NCBI GenBank assembly: GCA_028753945.1
Contig: JAPNXP010000010.1
Coordinates: 437,042-501,041, forward strand
Reading direction: 5' to 3'
Origin: Hexactinellida sp. DTS-2022
Lineage: Eukaryota; Porifera; Hexactinellida
DNA: 64,000 nucleotides
This document shows positions 40,893-51,118 of the stretch, in pieces. The position numbers and the translations under genes are program-made. A model generated the notes under the pieces. That model did not search any database. It was not told the DNA's origin and saw nothing but the letters and a program-made list of their open reading frames with translations. Each line of letters starts with the position of its first letter. Position 1 is the stretch's first letter.

Positions 40893-42024
40893 TCTGTCTT
40901 ATAAGACGAACTTATATTCTTTTTACTTATTTCAAAACTAATATATAGTTTCTATTTATTTTCAAAACTAATTTTATAGTTTCTATTTTTTTTAGGACTT
41001 CATTTATATCTTATATTTATAATCAAAACTTATATTTACTCAATTTGTGGATGTTTATTGTTGGTTCAAAGGGGTTGAAGGATGAATTATATTTATATTT
41101 AAATTAATGAATGAATACATATTCATACATCAAATTTTTCAGGTTTACATAATCAACACCAATGTGTTAGGTTTATATTTGTTTTAATAAACAAACTACA
41201 ATTTCAATGTATAGTGGAGCGATACCCAACCTTTTCAACCGTGGACCTCCTCCCATTGACCGTAATACATTATGTGGAACCCGAGTTGGGAACCACTGGC
41301 ATAGTGATTTAATGCGAACTCCCGTAAATTATTTAAACACAACATATAGTGCCTCTATTAGAAAATGCTGTCGAAACAACTGTAATTTTTTCCTTTCTTA
41401 TCGAGTATAATATTACTAAGACCATTTATCCTAGACTCAGAGTAGCTGCCTGGGATTGTGCTACAAGTTGAATTAATTCAACTACTATCCTACATATTAA
41501 CTCGTAGAGGCGATTATTAGTTTTAGCCGCCTTCAGGCCTTATTTGAGTTGACAGTTGTTTGCTATTTGAGGAAATCGACCGTTTTCCAGTAGAATGTTC
41601 TTATATCCGGCATCTACTGTATTTGAGGAAATACGTTAAATACATTTTAACCGGTTAACCAACTCCCTCAAGTGCTTATGTGTGGTGTATGATCATTTAT
41701 TCCCTGATATTATTCCAAGTTACTTGTATGTAGGTATATTTAGCATTTATTCGCGATTATTTATTTTAAACTTTTAAGGGGCGAATTATTTGAGGAAATT
41801 TATGTAAGTCATTTCTTAGTTGACTTATTCATTGAATTATATGAATCGTTGATAAACTTGTATCGTTATAATTTAATAATTTAATATTTATTCTTCCAAT
41901 TGAAATTCTTGATTGTAACGTACGTAGTAAACTTGTAACTTTACTTGCAGATTCACTGATTAATATTAGTACGCTATATTAGTTTTGCTATACCAATTAG
42001 TCAATTTATACTTATCTAATACAA
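40893..42024. other. Spacer with small hAT and family D remnants
   Basis: Contains AT-rich 3' sequence of the LRR-EGF gene, including a repeated TATAGTTTCTATTT, the hAT MITE at 41217-41298 and a family D right end (41578-41619, TATATCCGGCATCTACTG). The FCF1 promoter must lie at the right edge. Nothing else seen. Confidence 0.5.
41217..41298. mobile_element. Short hAT MITE (82 bp)
   Basis: Sister of 23393-23461: GAGCGATACCCAACCTTTTC ... GAGTTGGGAACCACTG. Flanked by 8-bp repeats that match at 7 positions (GTATAGTG / GCATAGTG). Confidence 0.75.
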
Positions 42025-42618
42025 ATGGGTAAAGCAAAGCGCAAACAGAAAAAGTACGCTGTAACTAAGAAAATGTTATCCCCCAAAGATTCCCGAATAA
42101 AAGCAAACCAAATAAAACTTGAAAAGATAAAGAAAGAAGAACTTAGTCAATTAGTAAGGAATGTCCCAAAATACTCGTCGGCTTTATTCTTCAAATACAA
42201 TGAACAACTTGGGCCTCCTTACCATATTCTAATTGATACCAACTTTATAAACTTTTCTATCAAAAACAAACTTGACATTGTAAAGTCAATGATGGACTGT
42301 TTATACGCTAAATGCATTCCTTACATCACTGACTGTGTTATGGGAGAGCTTGAAAAATTAGGCCCCAAATTCAGGTTGGCTTTGAAAATCGCTAAAGACC
42401 CACAATTTGAACGAATACCCTGTATGCACCAAGGAACCTATGCTGACGACTGTTTAGTGAACAGAGTTACACAACACAAGTGCTATATTGTAGCCACCTG
42501 TGACAGAGATCTCAAACGAAGGATACGGAAAGTGCCTGGGGTTCCTATTATGTATATAACGCAGAGGAAATACAGTATTGAGAGAATGCCAGAAGCCTAT
42601 GGTGCGCCTAGGCTCTAG
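42025..42618 (+). CDS. FCF1: rRNA-processing protein FCF1 (PIN domain), single exon
   Basis: 197 residues, the usual length (about 198). A nucleolar component of the small-subunit processome, needed for early cleavages of pre-18S rRNA. The N-terminus is basic ([17 protein letters not shown], nuclear/RNA binding). The PIN domain covers about 65-165 with acidic residues D71 (LIDTNF), E108 (MGELEKL), D141/D142 (TYADDCL) and D160/D162 ([10 protein letters not shown]). In animal FCF1 these residues fit metal binding, though nuclease activity is debated. The C-terminus [19 protein letters not shown] is highly conserved in the family. Clear assignment. Confidence 0.98.
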   Translation: MGKAKRKQKKYAVTKKMLSPKDSRIKANQIKLEKIKKEELSQLVRNVPKYSSALFFKYNEQLGPPYHILIDTNFINFSIKNKLDIVKSMMDCLYAKCIPYITDCVMGELEKLGPKFRLALKIAKDPQFERIPCMHQGTYADDCLVNRVTQHKCYIVATCDRDLKRRIRKVPGVPIMYITQRKYSIERMPEAYGAPRL

Positions 42619-43038
42619 TCATTAATAGATAGTTATGTCAGTGAAATTCGTAATTATATAACTACGTACGTATATGTATTTGATATATTCATTGGAGGTT
42701 AGGAGAAAATTGTAACTTGTCAAATACATACAGTGAACTCCCGTTGTAACGAAGTCGGATATAACGAAATATTCGCTTATAACGAAATGGAAATTTTCCC
42801 CTAGAGCTCTAAATGTATTAATTATTATCCGCTTATAACGAATGAATTTACAGGTCCAAGCCCTTCGTTATAACTTATAATGTGAGTTGACTGTACGTAC
42901 TTTTAAAGTGGATTATGATTGAACATGTATTTCAACCAAATTTACAAACCAGTTTATTCATGTCTGTCATTATTCTATAATTTCTGATACACACAAGACA
43001 GGCATTACTATTGTTCTATTTATATATATATAATAATA
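42619..43038. other. Convergent 3' spacer between FCF1 and the DHHC gene
   Basis: Holds a complete family B MITE (42731-42893) and a short TA microsatellite (about 43020-43033). No coding sequence. Confidence 0.6.
42731..42893. mobile_element. Family B MITE, complete
   Basis: TA-flanked. Ends CAGTGAACTCCCGTTGTAAC and TTATAATGTGAGTTGACTG. Opposite orientation to 11243-11410, with the shared CCAAGCCCTTCGTTATAAC and ATTAATTATTATCCGC. Confidence 0.85.
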
Positions 43039-44694
43039 TCATTGTTCCACATCTGGCACACGTTCTATAGTGTACCAGTCAATCTCTCTGGGTCTATAGC
43101 CAGTGTACTCCCGACGCTCCTCTCCCGTTTCTAAAGTTGCACGGAACAATCTGAAACCTGTAAAATCCGATAAGTTCTGTAAAATCCCTTTATGATAGAA
43201 TCTTCTCTCCCTCTCAAATTCTGGTCGCGTCCGTTTGTACTTATCCATGTTCAGCATTTCGTTGGTGGTGCTACCCTTCACAATAATAGTGTACGTATGG
43301 AGACCGAACATGAACACCATCCACATGTAGAACAAGGTTAGTAAGCTCCCCATCCACGTGGACCATGGACTACAGTTGTATGCGTACCAAAACCGAGGGA
43401 GTACAAAGCTGGACGCTCTGTAATCCTCTCCACAGACCTGGTAGAAATAGGTGAATCCGTCGTAAATGATTGGCGTGAGACCGATTAAACCGTTCGCAAG
43501 GAAAAACCAGAAGAATTTATGGTTACGAACACCGAGACAATTGTCAATCCAAGGACAATGATGGTCGAATTTAGCCACGCATTTATCGCAGGTTCTACAG
43601 TGCTTGCTACGAAGTGGCCTGGTCTGTATACAACTAGTGCAGAACTCACTCATCTTGAATTCATTATTTTCGCATTTCCTAACGATCGTAGCTAGATTGT
43701 CCATTCTACTGCGAATAATATACCCAGGGTCCCCTGCTATCATGTAGTACATGAATACAGGTATACTTACACCACTGATTACGTATAATATAACGAATGG
43801 TAGAGGGGAGATTCCCTGAGGAATATTGTGTGTGAAGTTTGACAAATGTAGGTAGAATAGGAAAGCCAGCATCAAGCTAGGCATCGCAGGTTGCCTTGGG
43901 TACACTAATGAGATGTATTTCCATAGCGTTATTGCTGTTAGAATTGTAAAACTAAATCCGCTGATTAAAGTTGTAATCAGGTTTGGACATAAAGTTGGTA
44001 TTATCCCCATAAAGCCAATATAAATCCATGGTATTAGTCTCAGAAATAAAATTGCGAACGATTTACTTTTGAACCATGGATCTTTAGATAGTGTTTTCCG
44101 CATTATATTAAGATCATACGGTCGGCGACTTAGCTTGAATGGGGTTTCACTTTTCGCATTTATCGCTGTCACAGAAGCAGCGCCTAATTTAACCAGATAC
44201 GCAACAGCTGGCGAATTATCACACCTCACTGCATAGTGCAGAGCTGTGGAATTGTCGATATTGTCACCGGTGTTGACACCTGCGTCTAATCTTATAAGAA
44301 TCCTAATTAGATCGTAGCTATTACGATTTGTAGACGCCATCATAAGGGGAGTTATGCCTTGCGAATTAGTTTGGTTTATATTCGCGCCTTTCGCGATTAG
44401 ATAAAGCACGAGTTGCGAACACGCGCTTTTACAAGCTAAATGTAGCGGTGTTTCTTTCTGTAACGTTTCTACATTGACTTCAGCGCCTGACTTTATTAGC
44501 AGCAGTGCTATGTCGTAATAACCTTGTGAGGCCGCACAGTGTAAGGGCGTGTAACCTGTTGTATGCTCCGGTATATTTATATCGTGGTCTCCTAATATAG
44601 CTGATACTAATGCAGGCTGGTTTGAAGCAACTGCGTAGTGTAACTGGTGGGAAGATCTTATTTCGGCGCTATAAAAGAATGAATTGCTAGACAT
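43039..44694 (-). CDS. Ankyrin-repeat DHHC palmitoyltransferase (ZDHHC13/17-like), single exon
   Basis: 551 residues. A Golgi/endomembrane S-acyltransferase that attaches palmitate to protein cysteines through an acyl-enzyme on the DHHC cysteine. Residues about 12-195 form six ankyrin repeats (TGYTPLHCAASQGYYDIA, QKETPLHLACKSACSQLV, QGITPLMMAS). Hydrophobic segments lie at about 205-300, and the cysteine-rich domain KHCRTCDKCVAKFDHHCPW has DHHC at 377-380 (C380 catalytic). Two further helices follow, and a TTxE-like element is seen as STTNEML. The ankyrin-plus-DHHC layout is that of HIP14 (ZDHHC17) and ZDHHC13. The protein is some 80 residues shorter than the human enzymes, mainly at the N-terminus. 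It keeps DHHC like ZDHHC17, whereas ZDHHC13 has DQHC, so ZDHHC17 is the nearer match. Confidence 0.93.
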   Translation of the reverse strand: MSSNSFFYSAEIRSSHQLHYAVASNQPALVSAILGDHDINIPEHTTGYTPLHCAASQGYYDIALLLIKSGAEVNVETLQKETPLHLACKSACSQLVLYLIAKGANINQTNSQGITPLMMASTNRNSYDLIRILIRLDAGVNTGDNIDNSTALHYAVRCDNSPAVAYLVKLGAASVTAINAKSETPFKLSRRPYDLNIMRKTLSKDPWFKSKSFAILFLRLIPWIYIGFMGIIPTLCPNLITTLISGFSFTILTAITLWKYISLVYPRQPAMPSLMLAFLFYLHLSNFTHNIPQGISPLPFVILYVISGVSIPVFMYYMIAGDPGYIIRSRMDNLATIVRKCENNEFKMSEFCTSCIQTRPLRSKHCRTCDKCVAKFDHHCPWIDNCLGVRNHKFFWFFLANGLIGLTPIIYDGFTYFYQVCGEDYRASSFVLPRFWYAYNCSPWSTWMGSLLTLFYMWMVFMFGLHTYTIIVKGSTTNEMLNMDKYKRTRPEFERERRFYHKGILQNLSDFTGFRLFRATLETGEERREYTGYRPREIDWYTIERVPDVEQ

Positions 44695-44859
44695 TTTGAT
44701 TCATAACCTTGACATGAATTTCAAACTTATATTGTTTAGAACTTGCTTTCTATTTAGGGTTTACGAATGGGTTTACAATAAGACATTTGATAAGAAATTT
44801 AATAGTTTCTAATTCAGTTTGAATTCATTGTTAATTAATTTAGCTTACAACAAATAATA
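44695..44859. promoter_or_regulatory. Short divergent intergenic region, possible bidirectional promoter
   Basis: Only 165 bp separate the start codons of the DHHC enzyme (-) and TACC (+). The stretch is AT-rich and contains no transposon. Sharing of a core promoter is inferred from spacing only. Confidence 0.45.
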
Positions 44860-46953
44860 ATGGAACCATATGGAGAAGAACCAAACTCTCCCGATACGCC
44901 TTGGGACGACATCAGAGAACTCGACTCGCACGAGAAATGGAGGGACCGCAACTCGATAATAACCAAGCACGAACATCGGGGAAATTTACGTTGTATTGGC
45001 CAACTTGTTGTGGAATTATTTGATGAAATAATTGATTCGATTATACAACCTAATGAAGCGTGTCAACAACAGGAAAAAAATGACGTAATTGAAAACACCG
45101 CACTACCTTACATTGTTTCTGATTTCGATGACTTGCTTGTTGATTTCAGCTCTGAGCCAAAAGAGTCATTACTCACAAACGAAAATGAATTCACACCTGG
45201 CTCTAACTTTGATTTTGAACTCAATTATTTGGAGCAATTCAGTTCACAAACGAACATTGACTATTTCCCTAGAGACAGTCTATTTCGCAATTTCGATCCC
45301 TTGGCTACCCAGCCACCTGTTAGCGACAAAACAGCAGCTGTAACACAATCAGCTGATCTCCCTCTTCCCGAGGGCAGCAGTGTGTTGGATGAGGTGTTAA
45401 TAGCCGCAGACAGCTCCGATTCGGAAGTGTCTGAGAACAAGGAAACCAGTTTCTGTTCCTGTCAAACTAAGTTCCCTGAAGAGACACACAATGACGCACT
45501 CACTTCCGGAGATGATTACGAATCTACTAGCGAAGAAGCGGCATTGGACTGTAAGATGGTGACCTCACCTTTGAATAGCAAATTTACTTCCAATGCGAAT
45601 AATCTAGAGAGAATTGTGGTTGGGGATATTGATCAGGATTTCGGTGGTTCTAACCCAATTAATTTAGATGAGAATAATAACTTCGCAATTCCTATAGACT
45701 CCAAACAAACAGAGCTTCATGGTTACGCAATTGAGAATGAGGAATTTCGTCCTTCCCATGAAGTTGACTTAGCCCTTGAGTACTTAGAAGACCTTGATAT
45801 CGGTATACACGATCCTAACATGCCAAGGGAAAGTCTATTTACACGATTCGACCCTCTAACTCAACATACCATGCCACCTAACGAGTTACTAAGGAGGTGC
45901 AGTCAACTTTCGAATTCTAGCACTTCCGCTTACACCTCTGAAACTCCTGCGAAAGCCTTCAAAAATGCAAACCTTCTCACATTCTCTACTCCTCCCAAAT
46001 CACAACAAACACCTCGATTGTCAATAACAACACCTAGACCGGAAGTGAATACACATTCCTTGCTGCCAAACATGACACCTGTGATTCTAGACAAACCGAC
46101 TAAGCATGCGCTGCTCTCCTCTAGTGACTCGAATAGTGTACTCCGCTATACCGAGTCTGAAGTTAAAGCCGATATTCAGAAGGCTAGGGACAGTGTGAGG
46201 TCACAACTTGACGAGTTTATAGCGAATAAAAATAAGTTTTTGGAAAGTGAGAAACTTGCCATGCTAGAAATACTTGAAAATGAGCGTAAGAAATGTAATT
46301 ATATTGTTAAAGTGAAGAAAGGAAAGTTACAGGAATTAAAAGACGAAATTAAGTCTAATCTTACCTCAGTGATGACCTCTAAAAGCGGAGTTGAAGTAAA
46401 ATGCCAATCGTTACAAGCGGATGCCAACCTGCATGAAGTTAAGAAGGATTTAATGACCAGCGAGTTAGAGGAAGCAGCTAAAGCTGTTGAGAGTTCAAAC
46501 GAGCGAAAGGAACAGTTGGTTATCGATACAGACAAGCTGCATTCTCGTAAATGTAAGGTTGTATTAGATTTAGAGGATATGATCAGTAGCCTTGCTATCT
46601 TCCAAACTAAGATTAGCGAAGCGACCGATTCATTAAAACTCAATCTGAACAGAATAAACGAACTGATTGTTAAAATTGAGCAAACAGCAAAAACGTCTCG
46701 AGAGAGTGAGACTAGATACAATCGCTTGCACGAGAGGGCAATAAACAAACTATCGAATGCTAATACAATACACGAAGAACACAGTAGGGAGTACAAACAG
46801 AAACTGTTGGTGGTGAAAACAGAATTGCGGACAAGGAAAATTGAACTTTCAGATCTCCAGCTTAGCTTCAAGAGTTACGAGGCTAAAAACGAGAATTTAC
46901 AGGCGATCGCGAAGGAAATGATGGAACTTCATCAGCCCGCAGCCAAGAAGTAG
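44860..46953 (+). CDS. TACC: TACC family centrosome/spindle protein, single exon
   Basis: 697 residues. TACC proteins sit at centrosomes and spindle microtubules with XMAP215/ch-TOG and promote microtubule growth. The C-terminal ~220 residues (about 470-690) are continuous coiled coil, and the last part (RYNRLHERAINKLSNANTI onward) has the heptad pattern of the TACC domain. Two SLF..FDPL motifs (137-148, PRDSLFRNFDPL; 322-333, PRESLFTRFDPL) resemble the SLYxKFDPL motif found upstream of the coiled coil in animal TACCs. The N-terminal half is acidic and serine-rich, with the low complexity usual for the family. It starts 165 bp from the divergently transcribed DHHC gene, so the two may share a bidirectional promoter. 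The protein is intronless. The assignment rests on the coiled coil plus FDPL motifs. Confidence 0.8.
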   Translation: MEPYGEEPNSPDTPWDDIRELDSHEKWRDRNSIITKHEHRGNLRCIGQLVVELFDEIIDSIIQPNEACQQQEKNDVIENTALPYIVSDFDDLLVDFSSEPKESLLTNENEFTPGSNFDFELNYLEQFSSQTNIDYFPRDSLFRNFDPLATQPPVSDKTAAVTQSADLPLPEGSSVLDEVLIAADSSDSEVSENKETSFCSCQTKFPEETHNDALTSGDDYESTSEEAALDCKMVTSPLNSKFTSNANNLERIVVGDIDQDFGGSNPINLDENNNFAIPIDSKQTELHGYAIENEEFRPSHEVDLALEYLEDLDIGIHDPNMPRESLFTRFDPLTQHTMPPNELLRRCSQLSNSSTSAYTSETPAKAFKNANLLTFSTPPKSQQTPRLSITTPRPEVNTHSLLPNMTPVILDKPTKHALLSSSDSNSVLRYTESEVKADIQKARDSVRSQLDEFIANKNKFLESEKLAMLEILENERKKCNYIVKVKKGKLQELKDEIKSNLTSVMTSKSGVEVKCQSLQADANLHEVKKDLMTSELEEAAKAVESSNERKEQLVIDTDKLHSRKCKVVLDLEDMISSLAIFQTKISEATDSLKLNLNRINELIVKIEQTAKTSRESETRYNRLHERAINKLSNANTIHEEHSREYKQKLLVVKTELRTRKIELSDLQLSFKSYEAKNENLQAIAKEMMELHQPAAKK

Positions 46954-48224
46954 TGACTCTAGCTAATAACCAATTAACAGCAATGACCCGATTACTTACT
47001 AGTTGCTTGCAGGAATTATGTATATTGACTTATACTCTGGTTAATTTATCGATCCCCATGTAAATTACATTATTATTGGAAATTAACGCTTTATGAAATT
47101 AACGCGAATTGCTCCAAATCGTGTTAATTTCCTTGAGCGTTAATTTTTGCACAGTTATATTTCCAGCACAGTTATACACTGGTTATGCAAATTTCAACTT
47201 GTACATATTTCCGATATGCAAATGGGTACGTATAACAGGTTAACTTTCTACTGGATTGAAACGATTGCCATATTCCCTATATAATTTATGCCGGTCATAA
47301 GAACATTACGTATATGCAGTTCTTATAACCGGCATACACTGAGTATTTATTAAGGAAATTCATAATATTTAAATGTTTTTTCTCCAAATCGCGTTAATTC
47401 CTTGAACCTTAATTTTTGAATTAACTATTATTGGGAATCATTGTTATGCAGGTAATTCCTTTACTCAAATAGTGATTATTAAGTTACTGAGTGCACCTGT
47501 AAACTAATTATGACTGTATTATGCATTTTCAGCATAGCATCAAGCATTTACTCTGTTTAATTGTCTCCATTTTTACTGTGCCGACTATCCTATAGTATAG
47601 TGCAGTGGCCCAGTTCTGATCTTACTGCCTTGGTATATTTAATATTATTTATCCGTATCCTTTCCACAGAACAGAGTTTTATTAACTAAGAACTAAATTT
47701 TCAAGATAGTTGTCTCATGGGTTACAGATGTGCACCTGGGGTCACGATTTTTGATAAATCACATTTCCATCCCAGAAGTTGTCAAAACTTTTAACCAATT
47801 AAATTCGAGGGTTGTCCCAGTATGGATTATCGAGTAGCATTAAATTAGTATAAAAGGATTTTCTATCATTGTTAATTAGTGTGTATTATAGAATGCCTAA
47901 CAGAGCTGTAATTTAATTCGTCGAGAGTATATTAATGCATCCAATCAGTTATTTGTGTTCCATCAGTTATTTAAATCAGTTATTTTTACAGCATTTTCTT
48001 TTGGAGGCACTATTAATCAAACAACAACCAAAATATAGTGCCTCCACGCGGTCGGCACACTATATTTTTAGATTTTTATTTTCTAATTTTTAGCTTAAAA
48101 TCCTAACCAATTTTCCTGAATTAAATTTAAATGTATTATTATGTACCAAAATGTTTACACGAATATCTTTATTCTATTGAATCTTTCAGTTATCCAATCC
48201 CACCTTCAAATCAGACGATATTTC
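46954..48224. other. Spacer between TACC and RAD51
   Basis: Includes an inverted-repeat remnant around 47079-47150 (AAATTAACGCTTTATGAAAT and TGAGCGTTAATTTTT), a decayed family D element (about 47200-47342, TTCTTATAACCGGCATACACTG) and a family M hairpin piece (about 47993-48070, GGAGGCACTATTAATC / AATATAGTGCCTCC). An in-frame ATG at 48141 upstream of RAD51 lies in low-quality coding sequence. Confidence 0.5.
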
Positions 48225-49256
48225 ATGGCGAGTAAGGAAGCGCATGGAGATGAGCAGGAAGACACAGCTGACCAGACAGCTGACCAGACAGCTGGTCCCC
48301 TCCCCATTAGCAACCTCGAGGCGCGTGGCGTTAGCGCGGGCGATATAAAGAAGCTAAAAGAAGTCGGATACCACACAGTAGAATCCATCGCGTTTGCACC
48401 TAAGAAACAGCTGATTGTAATCAAAGGCATCAGTGAAGCGAAAGCCGACAAGATTCTCTCCGAGGCGAGTAAGCTAATCCCGATGGGATTCACAACCGCG
48501 ACTGAGGTTCACCTGAAGCGGTCTGACATTGTGCAGCTCACGACTGGCAGCTCGGAGCTAGACAAACTTCTCGGCGGCGGAATCGAGACCGGATCCATAA
48601 CGGAAATGTTTGGCGAATTCCGCACTGGCAAGACGCAGCTGTGCCACACGCTGGCTGTCACCTGTCAGCTCCCGATTGACATCGGCGGGGGCGAGGGGAA
48701 GTGTCTCTACATCGACACAGAGGGCACCTTCCGTCCGGAGCGGATGCTGGCAGTTGCGGACCGCTACAAGATGTCTGGCACGGACGTGCTGGAGAACATA
48801 GCCTACGCCAGGGCCTACAACACTGATCACCAGTTCCAGCTGTTGGTGCAGGCTAGTGCTATGATGGCTGAGAGCAGATACGCGCTGCTGGTGGTGGACA
48901 GCGCGACTTCTCTCTACCGGACGGATTATTCGGGGAGGGGAGAGCTCGCCGCGCGGCAAATGCACCTGGCCAGGTTCCTACGCGCGCTACAGAGGATGGC
49001 GGATGAGTTCGGAATCGCGGTTGTTATCACTAACCAGGTGGTGGCGCAGGTTGATGGCGCCGCTAGCATGTTTTCTGCGGACCCGAAGAAACCGATCGGT
49101 GGGAATATAATCGCACACGCTTCCACCACAAGGCTGTATCTCAGGAAAGGCAGGGCCGAATCTCGGATCTGTAAAATATACGATTCGCCCTGTCTTCCTG
49201 AGAGCGAAGCTGTGTTTGCTATCCTCCCGGACGGGATAGGAGATGTGAAAGATTAA
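48225..49256 (+). CDS. RAD51: RAD51 recombinase, single exon
   Basis: Nuclear strand-exchange ATPase of homologous recombination, 343 residues from the ATG at 48225 (human 339). I prefer this start to the in-frame ATG at 48141, because [11 protein letters not shown] begins the normal acidic N-terminus and the upstream 28 residues have no counterpart. A short repeat [11 protein letters not shown] follows. The helix-hairpin-helix N-terminal domain spans about 30-95 ([29 protein letters not shown]). The RecA core has Walker A GEFRTGKT at 130-137, [13 protein letters not shown], Walker [15 protein letters not shown], the polymerisation-linker FTTATEVH near 95-102, and loop 2 [18 protein letters not shown]. 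The coding part is visibly GC-richer than its surroundings. There are no introns, against nine in human. Confidence 0.98.
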   Translation: MASKEAHGDEQEDTADQTADQTAGPLPISNLEARGVSAGDIKKLKEVGYHTVESIAFAPKKQLIVIKGISEAKADKILSEASKLIPMGFTTATEVHLKRSDIVQLTTGSSELDKLLGGGIETGSITEMFGEFRTGKTQLCHTLAVTCQLPIDIGGGEGKCLYIDTEGTFRPERMLAVADRYKMSGTDVLENIAYARAYNTDHQFQLLVQASAMMAESRYALLVVDSATSLYRTDYSGRGELAARQMHLARFLRALQRMADEFGIAVVITNQVVAQVDGAASMFSADPKKPIGGNIIAHASTTRLYLRKGRAESRICKIYDSPCLPESEAVFAILPDGIGDVKD

Positions 49257-49738
49257 AGATTGAATTCAGGGGCAAACTGATCACTAATTTATTCCATTCT
49301 TGAATACTAATGCAACGATTTATGAGTTATTTCCCCTCTGAATGATTTGTGCCGGATTACAAGAATACCACAATTAAATTAATTAGAATTATTTATGTTA
49401 TTGATCTAAAATTCTAATGCTAATATCTGCACATTTAATAGCATAAAATGAGACAATACCATAATCAATTTGTTGGGTTATACTGTAGATTTTATGCTTT
49501 TTCTACTTTCTTTCAATATCGGTAATATTACTTTAGGAAATTTTATGTCGACCGAACACAGCATGTGTATATCTTATCACAGTTATAACTTATCCCTGAT
49601 TATTTATCACTTTTTTCAAGGCTCATTTTCTGGAAAAGGAAATTCGTTTATTTTGAATGGAACTCAACCGATGACCGATGATCGCTGTATAAGTAAATTC
49701 TTATTTTAATTAATTCACACTAATATACACCGTTGACT
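49257..49738. other. Spacer between RAD51 and the seven-helix array
   Basis: AT-rich. A small reading frame at 49470-49709 ends with GSFSGKGNSF, which faintly recalls the CTGKGN end of the seven-helix family; I do not call it a gene. Nothing else recognised. Confidence 0.4.
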
Positions 49739-50788
49739 ATGAATACGTATAATGATTTACAGCTCTCTATAGCGTCTGTAATTGGGACTGTTGGTATTCT
49801 TCTGTGTTTATTTTGGTTGTTTATTATTGCTCATCGCCTGCATTTAACTCTCAAAAAATACAAAAAATATCTTAATCAATATGTTTACTCTCATATGCGT
49901 TCAGAAATTCTTAAAACATTAAAGATTCTGATGAATAGAGATATTTTTCTGATAATACTGTTATCGCTGGATTTCTTAATTATAATTGGCCTGACATTAG
50001 TATTGCCTCAAATGTATGTACAAGTGTACCATTCTAATTCCACTCAAATCACTATCAAAGAAGTATTTACTAACTGCACTACGATCAGTGATTTATTCGA
50101 TTATTCCTACATTTTTCCTGTGAATCGCTATTAATTATATCTATTGATATGCTTATTGTAACCGACTACATGTTGATATCTTTTCTGAATATTCATATTT
50201 GTCAATACAGTATTTGGGTCACTCACTGCCTAAAAAAGTTATTTACAAGTATATTATTTGCTGGGTTTTACAATATTGCTTCCAATTGATATTTAAAATA
50301 CCCCAAATTCAAAAAAAATTTCCACCAGTTATCACAATTATATTTTTCATCAATTGGTTGAATATCGTTGTCACCAGTCGGAAAATGTGTAGCGCTATTC
50401 GTTCTAAAATGCAGGAAATTCGCTTGTTTGAATGGAACCCAGGGAATTACAGACAATTATCCACTAGAAAACATAAGTTTCCAATGTTCTTTTTTATAAT
50501 TGGATTCTAGTTGTCGGTTGTTGCCATGGCATGTCTATCTTTTAGCTTTTTCTTGGATTTATTAACTACAAAATGCTACTTGGAAGATGTATACGGAATC
50601 AATTTTCATTTTAACTTAAGCGCTCTTATTTTTCAAAGAATTGAAGAAATTGTAGACTTATTTGCATTTATTTGCTTCGGTATATTCATTGTTTATGTAG
50701 CTAATTTTATTTTCAATTATTGACTGGAAAGGGAAACATGATGAAGTTACATAACGAACTACTTGTGCCACTATTACTCGATGAATGA
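49739..50788 (+). pseudogene. Seven-helix family copy 1, pseudogene
   Basis: Begins MNTYNDLQLS at 49739 and keeps recognisable segments to a C-terminal TGKGN followed by LLVPLLLDE and a stop at 50786-50788. It is broken by a frameshift near 50130, another near 50195-50205, an in-frame stop at about 50508-50510, and a further disruption near 50720. The diagnostic motifs survive: GHSLPKKVIYKYI, the SSRK..R-type TSRKMCSAIRSKMQEI, and RLFEWNP. Similarity is highest in the third inner loop. Decay seems fairly recent because most helices still read in frame. Confidence 0.9.
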
Positions 50789-51118
50789 TAATCTTAAGTC
50801 ATATTATTTTTTGTATAACATTCTTGTTATTGTTTGCATCTGAAATTAAATATAATAATGATAATAAATAAAATGATTAATTTTAACAATTAAATTGATT
50901 AATCCCTCCTTGTTGTACAATTTCTCAAAATATAATTTTCCGATGATTAAGGGTAAATTCCCAATTATGACTACTGACTACTTTAATTGGAGAATTGACC
51001 TGTTTCTTGGCAACTCATCAATTTCCTGCTTATTATACAATAATTACTTCCCTTAAATTATGTTTTGGCCAAATTTGTAACTTTCATTATGCAATACTGT
51101 AACATATTTTCTATATAA

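Noticed and set aside
48141..48224. Upstream in-frame ATG extending RAD51 by 28 residues
   Set aside because: The extra residues are hydrophobic and AT-rich, unlike RAD51 N-termini; the ATG at 48225 gives the expected length.
49470..49709. 79-codon frame as a sixth seven-helix family member
   Set aside because: Only a weak GSFSGKGN resemblance to the C-tail motif; no helices or other family blocks align.
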